A stretch of 64,000 nt of DNA from an uncultured Bacteroidota bacterium (GCA_903927975.1 CAIYPC010000359.1:1-64000); one strand, 5' to 3'; positions 1-10,494 are shown, counted from the stretch's first letter. Notes: generated by a model not told the origin, from the letters alone. Numbers and translations: made by a program.

Positions 1-3000
1 AACCAAGATCTGCGCCAATGCCTGCATTATTTGCTCCTTGCGTGCCAGAGCCACCGTTGCTTACAGTTGCTACGCCAGTGTTAGAAGATACCCACGCATT
101 GCTTGCGGCCGGTGTACCAGATCCTGTCAAAGTCGATGTGCTGCCCACACAAGCAGCTAATGTGCCTGTTATAGTTGGAGCGGCACTCACTATCATCGTG
201 ATTGTGTTTGACGTAGCAGGTGACCCAGTGAGACATGGGCTTGCGTTCGATGTCATCACCACAGTAACGGCATCGCTATTATTTAATGTAGTTGATGTAA
301 ATGTTGCGCTATTTGTGCCTGCATTTACCCCGTTCACCTTCCATTGATAGCTAGGTACCCCTCCATTTGTTGGCGTCGCCGTGAACGTGACACTTGTGCC
401 CGCGCAAATTGAATTGCCTGGGTTTGCAGCGATGCTTACGCTAGCAGGGAGGTTCGGGTTCACAGTCATCGTGATCGCGTTCGATGTTGCGGGTGATCCC
501 GCTGCACAGATAGCATTCGATGTCATTACCACCGTAACGATTTGCCCGTTCGTCAATGTGGCAGTCGTAAAGGTGGTGCTGTTAGTGCCCGCATTCACGC
601 CGTTAACTTTCCATTGATAGACCGGGGTAGTACCTGGGTTTATTGGGGTTGCGGTGAATATCACACTAGTACCAGCGCAGATTGTGTTGCCAGCAGCGTT
701 GGACAAGATGCTCACGCTGGCTGGAAGGTTCGGGTTCACTGTCATCGTGATCGTGTTCGATGTAGCTGGCGAGCCCGTTGCGCAGGTCGCGTTCGATGTC
801 ATGATGACCTTGACAATGTCACCGTTGTTTAATGTTGTTGTTGTAAATGTCGTGCTGTTCGTACCAGCATTCGCACCGTTCACCTGCCATTGGTAGACCG
901 GAGTGCTACCAGGGTTTGTTGGCGTTGCGGTGAAGGTCACGCTGGCTCCTGCGCATATTGTAGTGCCTGAGCCTGACGCGATGGTTACACTTGCTGGAAG
1001 GTTAGGGTTTACGGTGAACGTCGCCGTTATCTGGCAGCCGTTATTGTTCGTATAAGTGATGGTAGTTGTGCCAGATGTCAGTGCCGCTACAAGACCTGTG
1101 GCGCTGACGGTTGCAACCGTTGTATTAGATGACACCCATGGATTGGTCGTTGCCGCTGTTGCGGATCCGGTCAATTGTGATGTGCCACCGATACATGCAT
1201 TCAGGGTACCAGTGATTGTTGGAAGCGCATTCACTGTCATGGTGATAGCGTTCGAAGTGGCAGGGGAGCCTGTCAGGCATGGGCTGGCATTGGACGTCAT
1301 AACCACTGTCACAATCTGTCCGTTAGTCAATGTTGTTGTCGTAAAGGTTGTGCTGTTCGTTCCTGCGTTTGTACCGTTCACTTTCCACTGGTAACTTGGT
1401 GTGCCTCCACCGTTGGTCGGTGTTGCTGTGAAAGTTACACTTGTTCCTGCGCAAATGGTATTGCCTGCTGCATTCGATACGATGCTCACACTTGCTGGCA
1501 GCAATGGGTTAACCGTGAATGCGGCAGTCTTCTGACAGCCGTTATTGTTAGTATAAGTTATGGTCGTTGTACCTTGAGCCACTCCTGTGACAAGGCCTGT
1601 GCTGCTTACAGTAGCAACCCCTGTGTTAGATGATACCCATGGGTTGCTGGATGCTGCTGTACCGTTGCCCGTTAGTGTTTGCGAGCTACCAATACAGGCG
1701 CTTAAAGTACCCGTGATGGTTGGCAACGCACCAACGGTCATAGTGATAGAGTTGGACGTGGCTGGTGAGCTGGTTAGACATGGGCTGGCGTTGGATGTCA
1801 TCAACACTCTAACCACGTCATTATTATTCAAAGTTGTTGTTGTAAATGTTGCGCTATTGGTGCCTACGTTGGCCCCATTCACCTGCCACTGATAGCTCGG
1901 CGTGCTGCCTCCGTTGGTAGGTGTAGCTGTGAACGTGACGCTAGTAGTAGAGCAGATTGTATTGCCTGGGTTCGCGGCGATGCTCACGCTCGCTGGCAAC
2001 AGTGGGTTCACCGTCATCGTTATAGCGTTTGATGTCGCTGGCGACCCTGTCAGACATGGACTAGCGTTTGATGTCATCAAAACGGTGACCACGTCATTAT
2101 TATTTAAAGTTGTTGTTGTAAATGTTGCGCTATTGGTGCCCACGTTGCCGCCATTTACTTTCCATTGGTAGGTCGGTGTGCCACCGTTCGTCGGCGTCGC
2201 TGTGAACGTCACGCTAGTGCCAGAACAGATTGTATTGCCTGGGTTCGCTGATATGTTCACACTCGCTGGCAACGGTGGGTTCACCGTCATTGTTATTGAG
2301 TTCGATGTAGCTGGTGACCCAGTCGCACATGTGGATGTAGAAGTCATCACCACGGACACCACGTCACCCTGATTTAGGCCGTTGTTCGTGTACGTCGTGC
2401 TGTTCGCTCCCACGTTGCCACCGTTCAGGAGCCACTGGTAGGATGGGGTGCCACCATTGGTAGGCGTTGCCGTGAAGGTCACACTAGTGCCAGAGCAAAT
2501 TGTATTGCCTGGGTTCGCTGCGATGCTCACGCTCGCTGGCAATAGCGGGTTCACCGTCATTGTTATGGAGTTGGAGGTAGCTGGTGAACCCGTAGCGCAA
2601 GTTGCGCTGGAAGTCATCACCACTGATACCACATCCCCTTGGTTCAGGCCGTTGTTTGTATATGTAGCATTGTTCGTACCAACATTACCACCGTTCAATA
2701 ACCATTGGTATGACGGCGTTCCACCGTTAGTTGGCGTCGCCGTGAAAGTTACCAGAGTCCCCGCACATATCGTGTTCAGTGGGGCATCGGAAGCGATGCT
2801 CACGCTTGCTGCCAATGCTGAGTTCACCGTCATCGTGATAGCGTTCGATGTCGCCGGAGACCCCGTGGCACAAGTGGCATTCGAGGTCATCACCACCGAT
2901 ACCACATCCCCCTGATTTAAGCCGTTGTTTGTATATGTAGCACTGTTCGTACCAACATTACCACCGTTCAACAACCACTGGTAGACAGGCGTACCGCCGT

Positions 3001-4516
3001 TCGTCGGCGTCGCCGTGAAGGTCACTAAAGTCCCTGTACATATCGTATTCAGTGGGGCATCGGAAGCGATGCTCACGCTGGCTGCCAATGTCGGGTTCAC
3101 GGTCATCGTGATGGCGTTCGACGTGGCTGGTGATCCTGTCGCACAAGTGGCACTGGAGGTCATCACCACTGATACAATGTCGCCATGGCTCAAGCCGTTG
3201 TTTGTATATGTAGCACTGTTCGTACCAACATTACCACCATTCAATAACCACTGGTATGACGGCGTTCCACCGTTAGTTGGTGTAGCCGTGAAGGTCACTA
3301 AAGTCCCTGCGCAGATAGTATTTAGGGGAGCGTCCGACACGATGGTTACGCTGGCCGGCGCAAGTGCGTTGCCTGTTCCTGTTGCCGCAACATTGATTGC
3401 TGAGGCACCGCCGCCGCTAACAGGAATATTCCCATCATACGCCTGTGCCGCTGTTGGAGAAAATTGAACATAAATTATTTGAGAATATGTGCCACCTGAT
3501 TGTGTTAAATCCAATGAAGCCGAATAGGTGCCACCCGAGGTGGTTGAGAAACTAAAACCTGCTAACGGTCCTACAATGATATCCGCGCTTGTTAAGTTTG
3601 AACCAGAAATAGTAAATGAGTTAGGCCCGTAAGTACCATTTAAACACTGGGTGCCAAAATCCGAAAGCAGGCTCGCTGATATTGCTGGGCCTGCTGTTCC
3701 TGTTGCGGTAAATGTTGCCAGTGGACCGGCCACGCCGGTGATTGTTGCCGTCAGTGTATTGCTGCCAGGCGTTGCACCCAGCGTCCAGCTTCCAATTGTT
3801 GCTGTACCTGTTGCATCCGTTGTAGCTGTAGCGCCTGTAATGCTGCCATTACCCGGAGCAACTGCGAACGTGACACCAACACCATTCACCGGATTGCCGA
3901 ACTGGTCAGTTACAACGACACTTGGTGCTGTAGTAACAGATGTGCTGACCGTTGTCGTCTGACCATTGCCCGCACCTACCACTATCTGAGCGGCTGCACC
4001 TGCAACCTGGGATAAAGAACCCAGATTGGTGCCTGAGGGGACAACTGTATTTCCATCAGTTGATAATGTAATATTGCCTGGATTGGGAAGCACAGCTCCT
4101 GTTGATGACATAACCTGAACTCCTAAAATTGTCAGGGCATCTACATTAGCCGTTCCGCCTATGGTAACACTTAAGGTTATTTGAGTTGATGTGTACGAAA
4201 TGGAATTAACGATAATATCTGAGCCTCCGTTGACACTTGTCGTTACGCCAGAAGTATTAAACGTCCATCCTGATGGAGCGTTCAACATGATACTGGTGGT
4301 ACTGGGATCGAAATCAGTAGCCGCTGTCTCGCTAATTACAATGTTACCCAACGTTGTAAATGACGGAGCTGTGCCATTTGCAGCGTTGTCTGCAGAAATA
4401 TTGCTACCTCCAGTTGCTGGGGTAGCAGTTATTTGTGCCATTGTTGCCGAAGCAATAAACAACAGCAAAATCAGGAGGGAAGCTGTTTTCCTAACGGAGG
4501 GTAAAAAATTTTTCAT
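1..4516 (-). CDS. Giant secreted/surface Ig-like repeat protein (Big_1-like, Big_2-like and Cys-paired Ig-like modules), 3' end beyond the window
   Basis: Minus-strand ATG at 4516 starts MKNFLPSVRKTASLLILLLFIASATMAQ (signal peptide). The frame was checked at about 4514, 2705, 1388 and 344 (same phase) and stays open to base 1. Repeated modules: TxVTFTATPTNGGxPxYQWxxNGxNxGTNxxTY and WVSSNTGVATVS...TITYTNNNGCQKTAAFTVNP. Missing from the ORF track because it has no stop in the window. Confidence 0.9.
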   Translation of the reverse strand, partial: MKNFLPSVRKTASLLILLLFIASATMAQITATPATGGSNISADNAANGTAPSFTTLGNIVISETAATDFDPSTTSIMLNAPSGWTFNTSGVTTSVNGGSDIIVNSISYTSTQITLSVTIGGTANVDALTILGVQVMSSTGAVLPNPGNITLSTDGNTVVPSGTNLGSLSQVAGAAAQIVVGAGNGQTTTVSTSVTTAPSVVVTDQFGNPVNGVGVTFAVAPGNGSITGATATTDATGTATIGSWTLGATPGSNTLTATITGVAGPLATFTATGTAGPAISASLLSDFGTQCLNGTYGPNSFTISGSNLTSADIIVGPLAGFSFSTTSGGTYSASLDLTQSGGTYSQIIYVQFSPTAAQAYDGNIPVSGGGASAINVAATGTGNALAPASVTIVSDAPLNTICAGTLVTFTATPTNGGTPSYQWLLNGGNVGTNSATYTNNGLSHGDIVSVVMTSSATCATGSPATSNAITMTVNPTLAASVSIASDAPLNTICTGTLVTFTATPTNGGTPVYQWLLNGGNVGTNSATYTNNGLNQGDVVSVVMTSNATCATGSPATSNAITMTVNSALAASVSIASDAPLNTICAGTLVTFTATPTNGGTPSYQWLLNGGNVGTNNATYTNNGLNQGDVVSVVMTSSATCATGSPATSNSITMTVNPLLPASVSIAANPGNTICSGTSVTFTATPTNGGTPSYQWLLNGGNVGANSTTYTNNGLNQGDVVSVVMTSTSTCATGSPATSNSITMTVNPPLPASVNISANPGNTICSGTSVTFTATPTNGGTPTYQWKVNGGNVGTNSATFTTTTLNNNDVVTVLMTSNASPCLTGSPATSNAITMTVNPLLPASVSIAANPGNTICSTTSVTFTATPTNGGSTPSYQWQVNGANVGTNSATFTTTTLNNNDVVRVLMTSNASPCLTSSPATSNSITMTVGALPTITGTLSACIGSSQTLTGNGTAASSNPWVSSNTGVATVSSTGLVTGVAQGTTTITYTNNNGCQKTAAFTVNPLLPASVSIVSNAAGNTICAGTSVTFTATPTNGGGTPSYQWKVNGTNAGTNSTTFTTTTLTNGQIVTVVMTSNASPCLTGSPATSNAITMTVNALPTITGTLNACIGGTSQLTGSATAATTNPWVSSNTTVATVSATGLVAALTSGTTTITYTNNNGCQITATFTVNPNLPASVTIASGSGTTICAGASVTFTATPTNPGSTPVYQWQVNGANAGTNSTTFTTTTLNNGDIVKVIMTSNATCATGSPATSNTITMTVNPNLPASVSILSNAAGNTICAGTSVIFTATPINPGTTPVYQWKVNGVNAGTNSTTFTTATLTNGQIVTVVMTSNAICAAGSPATSNAITMTVNPNLPASVSIAANPGNSICAGTSVTFTATPTNGGVPSYQWKVNGVNAGTNSATFTSTTLNNSDAVTVVMTSNASPCLTGSPATSNTITMIVSAAPTITGTLAACVGSTSTLTGSGTPAASNAWVSSNTGVATVSNGGSGTQGANNAGIGADLG
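1917..3290 (-). repeat. Tandem in-gene repeats of 270/273 bp (Ig-like modules)
   Basis: The motif gtNggNgtNgcNgtgaa recurs at 1917, 2190, 2460, 2730, 3003 and 3276 (spacing 273, 270, 270, 273, 273). Upstream units at 918, 1416 and 1917 are about 500 bp apart because a Big_2-like module is interposed. Confidence 0.9.
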
Positions 4517-5131
4517 TGTCGTACAGTTGAATAAATAAAAAGATGTTTTGCATGCGTAATTTTTTTTACATGCAGGATCGCATAGGGTATGGATCTTTAT
4601 AAAAAAGATTCAATTATTTTCTAATCTGAATTAAACTTTTTTATTTACCGACAATCAAATTTTGGCATCGATTATAAGACCCAATCATTGTCTTTTAGAC
4701 AGGATGGAGTTTTGTGGGATGTCTACTAATATGCTTCACTTCTTTTTCACTACTCAATAAATTCAGCAGCTCAAATTTTACTCATAGCAAAGCCGTAAAA
4801 AATAACATGTACTTTTTTAAAGGAGAAATCAACGTGTGGCGAAAATCAATAAGAATGGATTTGTGAGGCAAATAATTTTACCAAAGAAAATTAGCCTTTA
4901 TTCTTTTGAAGGAGTGATCAACAAACAGAAATTGATAAGAATGGATTTTGAGGGCGTTGAAGAACAGAGGTCGCCCTGTCGTAATTGTAAAGCTAAAATA
5001 CTTTATTTGCATTAACAATAAAAAAGCAAAAAAAAAATCAACTCTTGGCTTTTTTACCTATCTGCCCCACAAATCAGCCTTTTAAAATATATTTTTTGCC
5101 GCCTATTCCGGCTTGAAAATCTTTTTAATAA

Positions 5132-5159
5132 CAAAACCTCGCCGACAAAAGCCTGAGGA
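5132..5159 (-). terminator. Degenerate second copy of the terminator at 5436-5470
   Basis: aaaacctcgccgacaaaagcctgagga matches aaaacctccccagcaaaagcccgagga of the downstream terminator with about 4 mismatches. Confidence 0.45.
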
Positions 5160-5226
5160 ATTCCAGTAACAATGCTCAGACCATAAACGCTTAACCCAAT
5201 ACTCCTTCTTCGTCTTTCATTATTGA

Positions 5227-5316
5227 TTTGTCCGTACCATGTTCGCTCTTTGTTCGGTCGGGAGCGAACATGATCCGAAGGAGATCCGAACAAGTAGCGA
5301 ACAAGCACCGAAGGAA
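5227..5316. repeat. 11-nt word array with strand inversion
   Basis: Left units tttgtccgtac, catgttcgctc, tttgttcggtc. Right units gagcgaacatg, atccgaaggag, atccgaacaag, tagcgaacaag, caccgaaggaa. Perfect 11-bp inverted repeat 5238-5248/5262-5272. Confidence 0.8.
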
Positions 5317-5435
5317 TGATACTTTTTTTGCAAAAATGATAATGATGTACAAACGGGGCAAAAAAGCCAGCATACAACAAAAATAAAATGCCGGCAGCAT
5401 TTTCACCGGGCGGTTGACGGTCGATCGCTCATAGC

Positions 5436-5470
5436 AAAAAACCTCCCCAGCAAAAGCCCGAGGAGGTTTT
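5436..5470 (-). terminator. Rho-independent terminator of the 1667-aa surface protein gene
   Basis: Minus strand AAAACCTCCTCGGGCTTTTGCTGGGGAGGTTTTTT immediately after the stop at 5491. Confidence 0.75.
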
Positions 5471-5490
5471 ATATTATTCTTGATTTTTCT

Positions 5491-8400
5491 TTACTGCTTT
5501 ACAAACTTGATTACGTTTGTTTGACCGTTCGCAAAAATACCTTTCACGAAATAAATCCCTTTGGCAAGCGCTCCAGTGTTCAATTGAACATTGTTTGTTC
5601 CTTGTTGAACCTGAATTGTTTTATGCTGCATTTGTTTGCCATCGATGCCTATTATCGCTAATTCAACATTCTGAACGCCCGATGCAGAAACTTTTAAGCT
5701 TGCATCACCATAAACCGGGTTCGGCTGGATGCTCATCAGTTCGATTGCATTTGCATCGTTTGATATCAATTCAATGTTAGAATATTTCGCATTATCATCA
5801 ATATCCACCATTTTGATCCTGTAATAAACCTTGTTGCCGTTGCTGCTATAATCATCATAAACAAAAGGTAAAGCACAATCAGTAGCCGAGCTTACTTTTA
5901 CTGTATTGATAGCTTCGAAATTACTGCCATCATAAGAGCGCTCAACATCAAAGCTTGATGAAGATGAAGTACACTCAACCTTCCAGGTAAGCTTGTTATA
6001 ACCTACTTGTTTTGTTGCAGTGAAATAATCAACCGTGATAGGAAGTGGGTTGTTCGTACCATTAGTTGTAGCAAGAGCAAATGGGCTAAAGTTTGAAGCA
6101 CCTGCATAAGTAATAGAGCCGTTTGTTGTGTTGCCTGTTGTTGTATAGGTACCTAATCCTATTACATCCCATGTGCTACTAAAATGACCGATAGCCAAAC
6201 TTGTTAAATCACGTATTACGTTGCATGAATTGTTCTGGTTCCAATATAACGTAACAGCTATTAGGCCTGAAGGCAAAGACGAAATCTGTGTCCCGCTACT
6301 GTTATATAAGTTCAAGTTCCAGTAATCGCAACTGCTAACGCGCTGTAAAGGAGATCCTGAAGCAATTGAACCAAGAGCTGAAGCACTTGAATGAATATAT
6401 TCAGCTCTGAAAGTCTGCGATGCACTTGTAGAGGAAATGCCGATTGGAACATAGCCTATACCTGATTTTCCTACTGGGAAAGTGAAGGCAGTAGTTCCTA
6501 TTTTCTGTATGGGCCCGTTTACATAAGACGTATTTGTATAATCAGAAACAGCAAGATTGGTAGAAGCCGTGCTACTTAAGCTTATTAAATTAGTCGATGT
6601 TGTTGTTAAAAGCCCATTCGTTAAATATAAAGTGCCTGTGACTGTCAGAGGCTCATCTAAAATAACACCCGACTTATTGTTGATTGTCATGTTAGCTACC
6701 GTATTAGCAGTGGTAGTAGTAAATGTGCCAGTATGCTGCGCTGATCCGCCATCATAAGTGTAACTAGCACCAGAATTAAAGATTCTTGTACCTGTAACCT
6801 GTATAGATCCAGTTGATCCAGTGCTGGTAAGTCCTGCGGTGTTAGCAGTAATTATAGAACCACCGCTGCTTAATGTAAAGTTTGCAGAGCCATCCAGCAC
6901 ATAAGTGCCAAAATCAACTATAGCACCGTTATTTACTGTAAAGTTGTTGGTAAGTGTACCACCCAGACCTTGGTTAGTTGTTTTAATTGACCCAGCGCTT
7001 TTAATGAATTTCTGTGCACTCGTGCCATTAAAATTAACATTTAATGTTGCGTTATTGTATGCAGAGTTAGCACCCAATACCCCACCACTCATATTAAAAT
7101 CACCAGCAACATTCAATGTACCAGTTGTACTTCCAAGTATAAAATTTGATATATCAGCCAATGAACCGCCGGTTTGGCTATAGGATCCCTTGACAGTCAA
7201 TGTTGAAATGTCAATGAAGCTTGAACCAGTGCTGTTCAAAGTAAAATTGCCATTTATTGTCATGCTTCCAAGCGAAATGCCCATATCCTCGCCAAAACCA
7301 TCATTCACAAAACCTTCACCCGTACAATTCCACCTGAAATTACCAAAGCCTGCAGTCAGGCCTGATGGGGCATTTGCTGTAACGCCTGTAATATAACAAG
7401 TAGAAGTTGTGTTCCATGTTGCTGATGGTATCGCTCCATTGTCCTGTGTATGCTGATACGTACCTCCGCTATTCACAAGCAAAGAGGAAGTAGTGCTCGA
7501 AATAGCTCCGCTATTTGCAAGCGTTCCTCCAGAATTTACATTAACTGTTCCTGTAATTGTTAAGTCTGTTCCACTACCATTCGCAATTGATAATGTACCA
7601 CCTGAATTAATATTAATTATACCACCAGCGTTTACAGTAATTGCTTCACCGGTAACTGCTGAAGTAACAGTTATGTTATGGGTGTTCATTACCGTAATGG
7701 AAGTTGCACTGCTTGTTGGTGAGAGAGTTGCCGGGCTGTACCAATTTGTTCCATCATGTGAACCCTGCCATGTAGCTGCTGTAGCCCAATCGCCGGATGC
7801 GTTTGACCTGAAGTAATCGCCGGTATAGCTTACAAAAGAGCTTACTGTGAACATATTGCTCACAACAAAAATTGAGCTATTAGATGCAGAAGTTGCAGTA
7901 ATGGTTTGATTTGATCCTGATACAGTGACCACGAAATTGCTGACCGTGACAGTACCGCTGCTGCTAAGCGTAACGCTCGCAGGGGTGATTGATCCAGCAG
8001 TAGTAGTGATATTGATTGTCCCGCCATTAACTAGATTGCCATATGCATCTTTACCAGTAATAGTAACTGATGGAGTAATGCTTGCATCAACCGGCTGAGG
8101 GCTTGCAATAGTACTCATAGTAAGGCTTGCTATTGAACCTGGATTTACAACTACTTGTACTGCATTGCTCGTTACAGTGGCGCAAGCAAAAGTAGATTTG
8201 CAAACAACATAATAAGTTCCGCTAACTGTGAAATTAGGCGTATAGGAAGTACCCGTAGCACCGCTGATCACATTGTTATATGTTCCAGAAACTGTACCGT
8301 AGTACCACTGACGTGAAGTGGCGGTTGACTGCTCGGTTACAGACAATGCGGTACCATTAGCCCCCGCGGCATAGGTTTGATTGCCTGTTGGGGCAATGCT

Positions 8401-10494
8401 ATTAGCAGCATAGTTGATTGCAATTACACTGCTATTTGTTCCTGTTACAGAAGGGCTGTTGCTTATCACACGGATGAGATACCCAGCCCCTGTTGCTGTC
8501 GCAGCAGGTATTGTACCACTAATAGTCCCGCTGTTAGCATTACTAGCCAGAGTACCTAAAGTTGTTGGCGATGCAAAAGAACCTGTAGAACTCGATAATT
8601 GAGCTGTATAAGTGTTGCTACTATAATTTCCCGCGCTTGTGAACGGAACACTTACTGCTGCACCGCTTGATGCGGTTACGCAGAAAGGTGAACCGCTGAT
8701 TGTGCCAGTAGTGATTGTTGGAAGAACTACAACAATCTGGACTTCGTTGCTTATGATTGTAGTGCAAGCAAAAACAGATTTGCAAACAACATAGTAAGTA
8801 CCTGCTGAAGCAAAATTGGGAATATATGATGCACTTGTGGCACCGCTTATTGCATTGCCATATGGACCACCTGACGCTGTTCCATAATACCATTGCCTTG
8901 AAGCTGGCGTAGATTGTTCAGTAACGGTTAAGGTCGTACCGCTAGTTGATGTATTAATATTTTGAGCTGCAGTTGGTGCAACGCTGTTGGCTGCATAGTT
9001 GATTGTAATCGCGCTGCTGCTTGATCCTGTTATCGATGGACTGCTGCTTATAACGCGAATGAGATATCCAGTCCCTGTTGCTGTAGCCGCGGGTATTGTC
9101 CCACTAATGGTTCCGCTATTCGCATTGCTAACTAGAGTTCCCAAAGTTGTTGGCGATGCAAACGAACCAGCAGAACTTGATAACTGTGCAGTGTAAGTAT
9201 TGCTAGAGAATGTGCCTGCACTAGTAAATGGAACACTTATTGATGCTCCAGTTGATGCAGTTACACAATATGGTGAACCACCGATGGTACCTGTTGTGAC
9301 AGTTGCGGTAACATTTACCTGCACTGCACTAGTGGTCACAGTACTGCATGCAAAAGTTGATACACATACAACATAATAAGCTCCCTGAGCAGAAAAATTG
9401 GGTGTATATGAAGTTCCTGTTGCACCGCTTATTACATTACCATATGGGCCTCCTGACACTGTTCCATAATACCACTGCCTTGAAGTTGGTGTTGACTGCT
9501 CAGTAACAGTTAACGCAGTTCCATTAGCACTTGCATTAATATTTTGAGTTGCAGTTGGTGCAACGCTGTTAGCGGCATAATTAATAGTGATTGCACTGCT
9601 GCTAGAACCTGTTACGGATGGTCCGTTGCTTATCACACGTATAATATAACCAGTACCTGTTGCAGTTGCAGCAGGTATTGTTCCGCTAATACTTCCGCTA
9701 TTGGCATTGCTAACTAGGGTTCCCAAAGTTGTTGGCGATGCAAAAGAACCTGTTGAACTTGATAATTGAGCTGTGTAAGTGTTGCTGCTGAAAGTTCCAC
9801 TGCTTGTAAATGGAATACTTACCGATGCTCCTGAAGATGCAGTTACACAAAATGGTGAACCGGTAATTGTACCCGTAGTGATACTTTGAGCTACGGTAGC
9901 AGTACCGCCAAGCGCGAAATTCTTGCAATAAAAATAATAGTTCGCATTGTTTGCATATCCTGCATAGACACGGATGCTTAAAGTTTGGCCATTAGCCACA
10001 GTTATAGAGCCAAGAGGATTCGCAAAATTTTGCGAGCCAGTATTGGGCGTAAAAGGATTCGACCCGATTTGGGTCGAGCTGTTGAAGTTATCGAGAGAAT
10101 AGTACACCAACGCGTCCCAGTTATTGCCGCCATAACCAACACTACCACTGGTCTGGTAAGAGAACGTCATGGAAGTAATCGCCAGCGATGCGGAAGTGGC
10201 AGTAACTGAATACTGAAAATAGTTCGCGTAATTGCTGGCTCCAATCCCTCCGGTTGGCCAACCGTTGCCAGCAAGGCCGCTGGTTGAAGCACCAAAATTA
10301 TTCAAACCTAGCTGCGAAGCAGGATTTCCTGTAACATACGCATTTCCCGCCCCAGTAACAGCAGCATTAGTGCTGCTGGTCCCAGCCCAGGTTGCAGTAA
10401 AGGCTTGCCCAAAGCTCCTCTGGACAAATGCCGTAAACAACATCAGTATCAACAATGATGTTGCTTTTTTGAAATAGGGTAACAAAGTTTTCAT
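5491..10494 (-). CDS. T9SS type A sorting domain-containing giant repeat protein
   Basis: 1667 aa. Signal peptide, three tandem Ig-like repeats (TITTGTISGSPFCVTASS...), a filamin/Big-like module and a C-terminal Por tail ELMSIQPNPVYGDASLKVS...LAKGIYFVKGIFANGQTNVIKFVKQ. Confidence 0.9.
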   Translation of the reverse strand: MKTLLPYFKKATSLLILMLFTAFVQRSFGQAFTATWAGTSSTNAAVTGAGNAYVTGNPASQLGLNNFGASTSGLAGNGWPTGGIGASNYANYFQYSVTATSASLAITSMTFSYQTSGSVGYGGNNWDALVYYSLDNFNSSTQIGSNPFTPNTGSQNFANPLGSITVANGQTLSIRVYAGYANNANYYFYCKNFALGGTATVAQSITTGTITGSPFCVTASSGASVSIPFTSSGTFSSNTYTAQLSSSTGSFASPTTLGTLVSNANSGSISGTIPAATATGTGYIIRVISNGPSVTGSSSSAITINYAANSVAPTATQNINASANGTALTVTEQSTPTSRQWYYGTVSGGPYGNVISGATGTSYTPNFSAQGAYYVVCVSTFACSTVTTSAVQVNVTATVTTGTIGGSPYCVTASTGASISVPFTSAGTFSSNTYTAQLSSSAGSFASPTTLGTLVSNANSGTISGTIPAATATGTGYLIRVISSSPSITGSSSSAITINYAANSVAPTAAQNINTSTSGTTLTVTEQSTPASRQWYYGTASGGPYGNAISGATSASYIPNFASAGTYYVVCKSVFACTTIISNEVQIVVVLPTITTGTISGSPFCVTASSGAAVSVPFTSAGNYSSNTYTAQLSSSTGSFASPTTLGTLASNANSGTISGTIPAATATGAGYLIRVISNSPSVTGTNSSVIAINYAANSIAPTGNQTYAAGANGTALSVTEQSTATSRQWYYGTVSGTYNNVISGATGTSYTPNFTVSGTYYVVCKSTFACATVTSNAVQVVVNPGSIASLTMSTIASPQPVDASITPSVTITGKDAYGNLVNGGTINITTTAGSITPASVTLSSSGTVTVSNFVVTVSGSNQTITATSASNSSIFVVSNMFTVSSFVSYTGDYFRSNASGDWATAATWQGSHDGTNWYSPATLSPTSSATSITVMNTHNITVTSAVTGEAITVNAGGIININSGGTLSIANGSGTDLTITGTVNVNSGGTLANSGAISSTTSSLLVNSGGTYQHTQDNGAIPSATWNTTSTCYITGVTANAPSGLTAGFGNFRWNCTGEGFVNDGFGEDMGISLGSMTINGNFTLNSTGSSFIDISTLTVKGSYSQTGGSLADISNFILGSTTGTLNVAGDFNMSGGVLGANSAYNNATLNVNFNGTSAQKFIKSAGSIKTTNQGLGGTLTNNFTVNNGAIVDFGTYVLDGSANFTLSSGGSIITANTAGLTSTGSTGSIQVTGTRIFNSGASYTYDGGSAQHTGTFTTTTANTVANMTINNKSGVILDEPLTVTGTLYLTNGLLTTTSTNLISLSSTASTNLAVSDYTNTSYVNGPIQKIGTTAFTFPVGKSGIGYVPIGISSTSASQTFRAEYIHSSASALGSIASGSPLQRVSSCDYWNLNLYNSSGTQISSLPSGLIAVTLYWNQNNSCNVIRDLTSLAIGHFSSTWDVIGLGTYTTTGNTTNGSITYAGASNFSPFALATTNGTNNPLPITVDYFTATKQVGYNKLTWKVECTSSSSSFDVERSYDGSNFEAINTVKVSSATDCALPFVYDDYSSNGNKVYYRIKMVDIDDNAKYSNIELISNDANAIELMSIQPNPVYGDASLKVSASGVQNVELAIIGIDGKQMQHKTIQVQQGTNNVQLNTGALAKGIYFVKGIFANGQTNVIKFVKQ
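8148..9885 (-). repeat. Three tandem in-gene repeats of roughly 580 bp
   Basis: Three copies of ITTGTI(S/T)GSPFCVTASSG...VPFTSxGxFSSNTYTAQLSSS...SRQWYYGT...YVVCKSxFAC in the 1667-aa protein. Confidence 0.88.

Noticed and set aside
18-4538. Series of + strand ORFs (18..347, 381..617, 654..896, ... 4191..4538) that look like a repeat family MPPLVGVAVNVTLVPEQIVLPG
   Set aside because: They are antisense shadows of the minus-strand giant Ig-like gene. Their periodicity is that of the real gene's repeats and their frames lack starts or signals of their own.
5054-5406. Two overlapping minus ORFs (108 and 71 aa)
   Set aside because: Both mostly translate the 11-nt word array and the intergenic gap, with no domain resemblance.
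5517-10477. + strand ORFs inside 5491-10494 (such as 6905..7183 and 7493..7816)
   Set aside because: Antisense to a complete gene with a clear signal peptide and T9SS tail.
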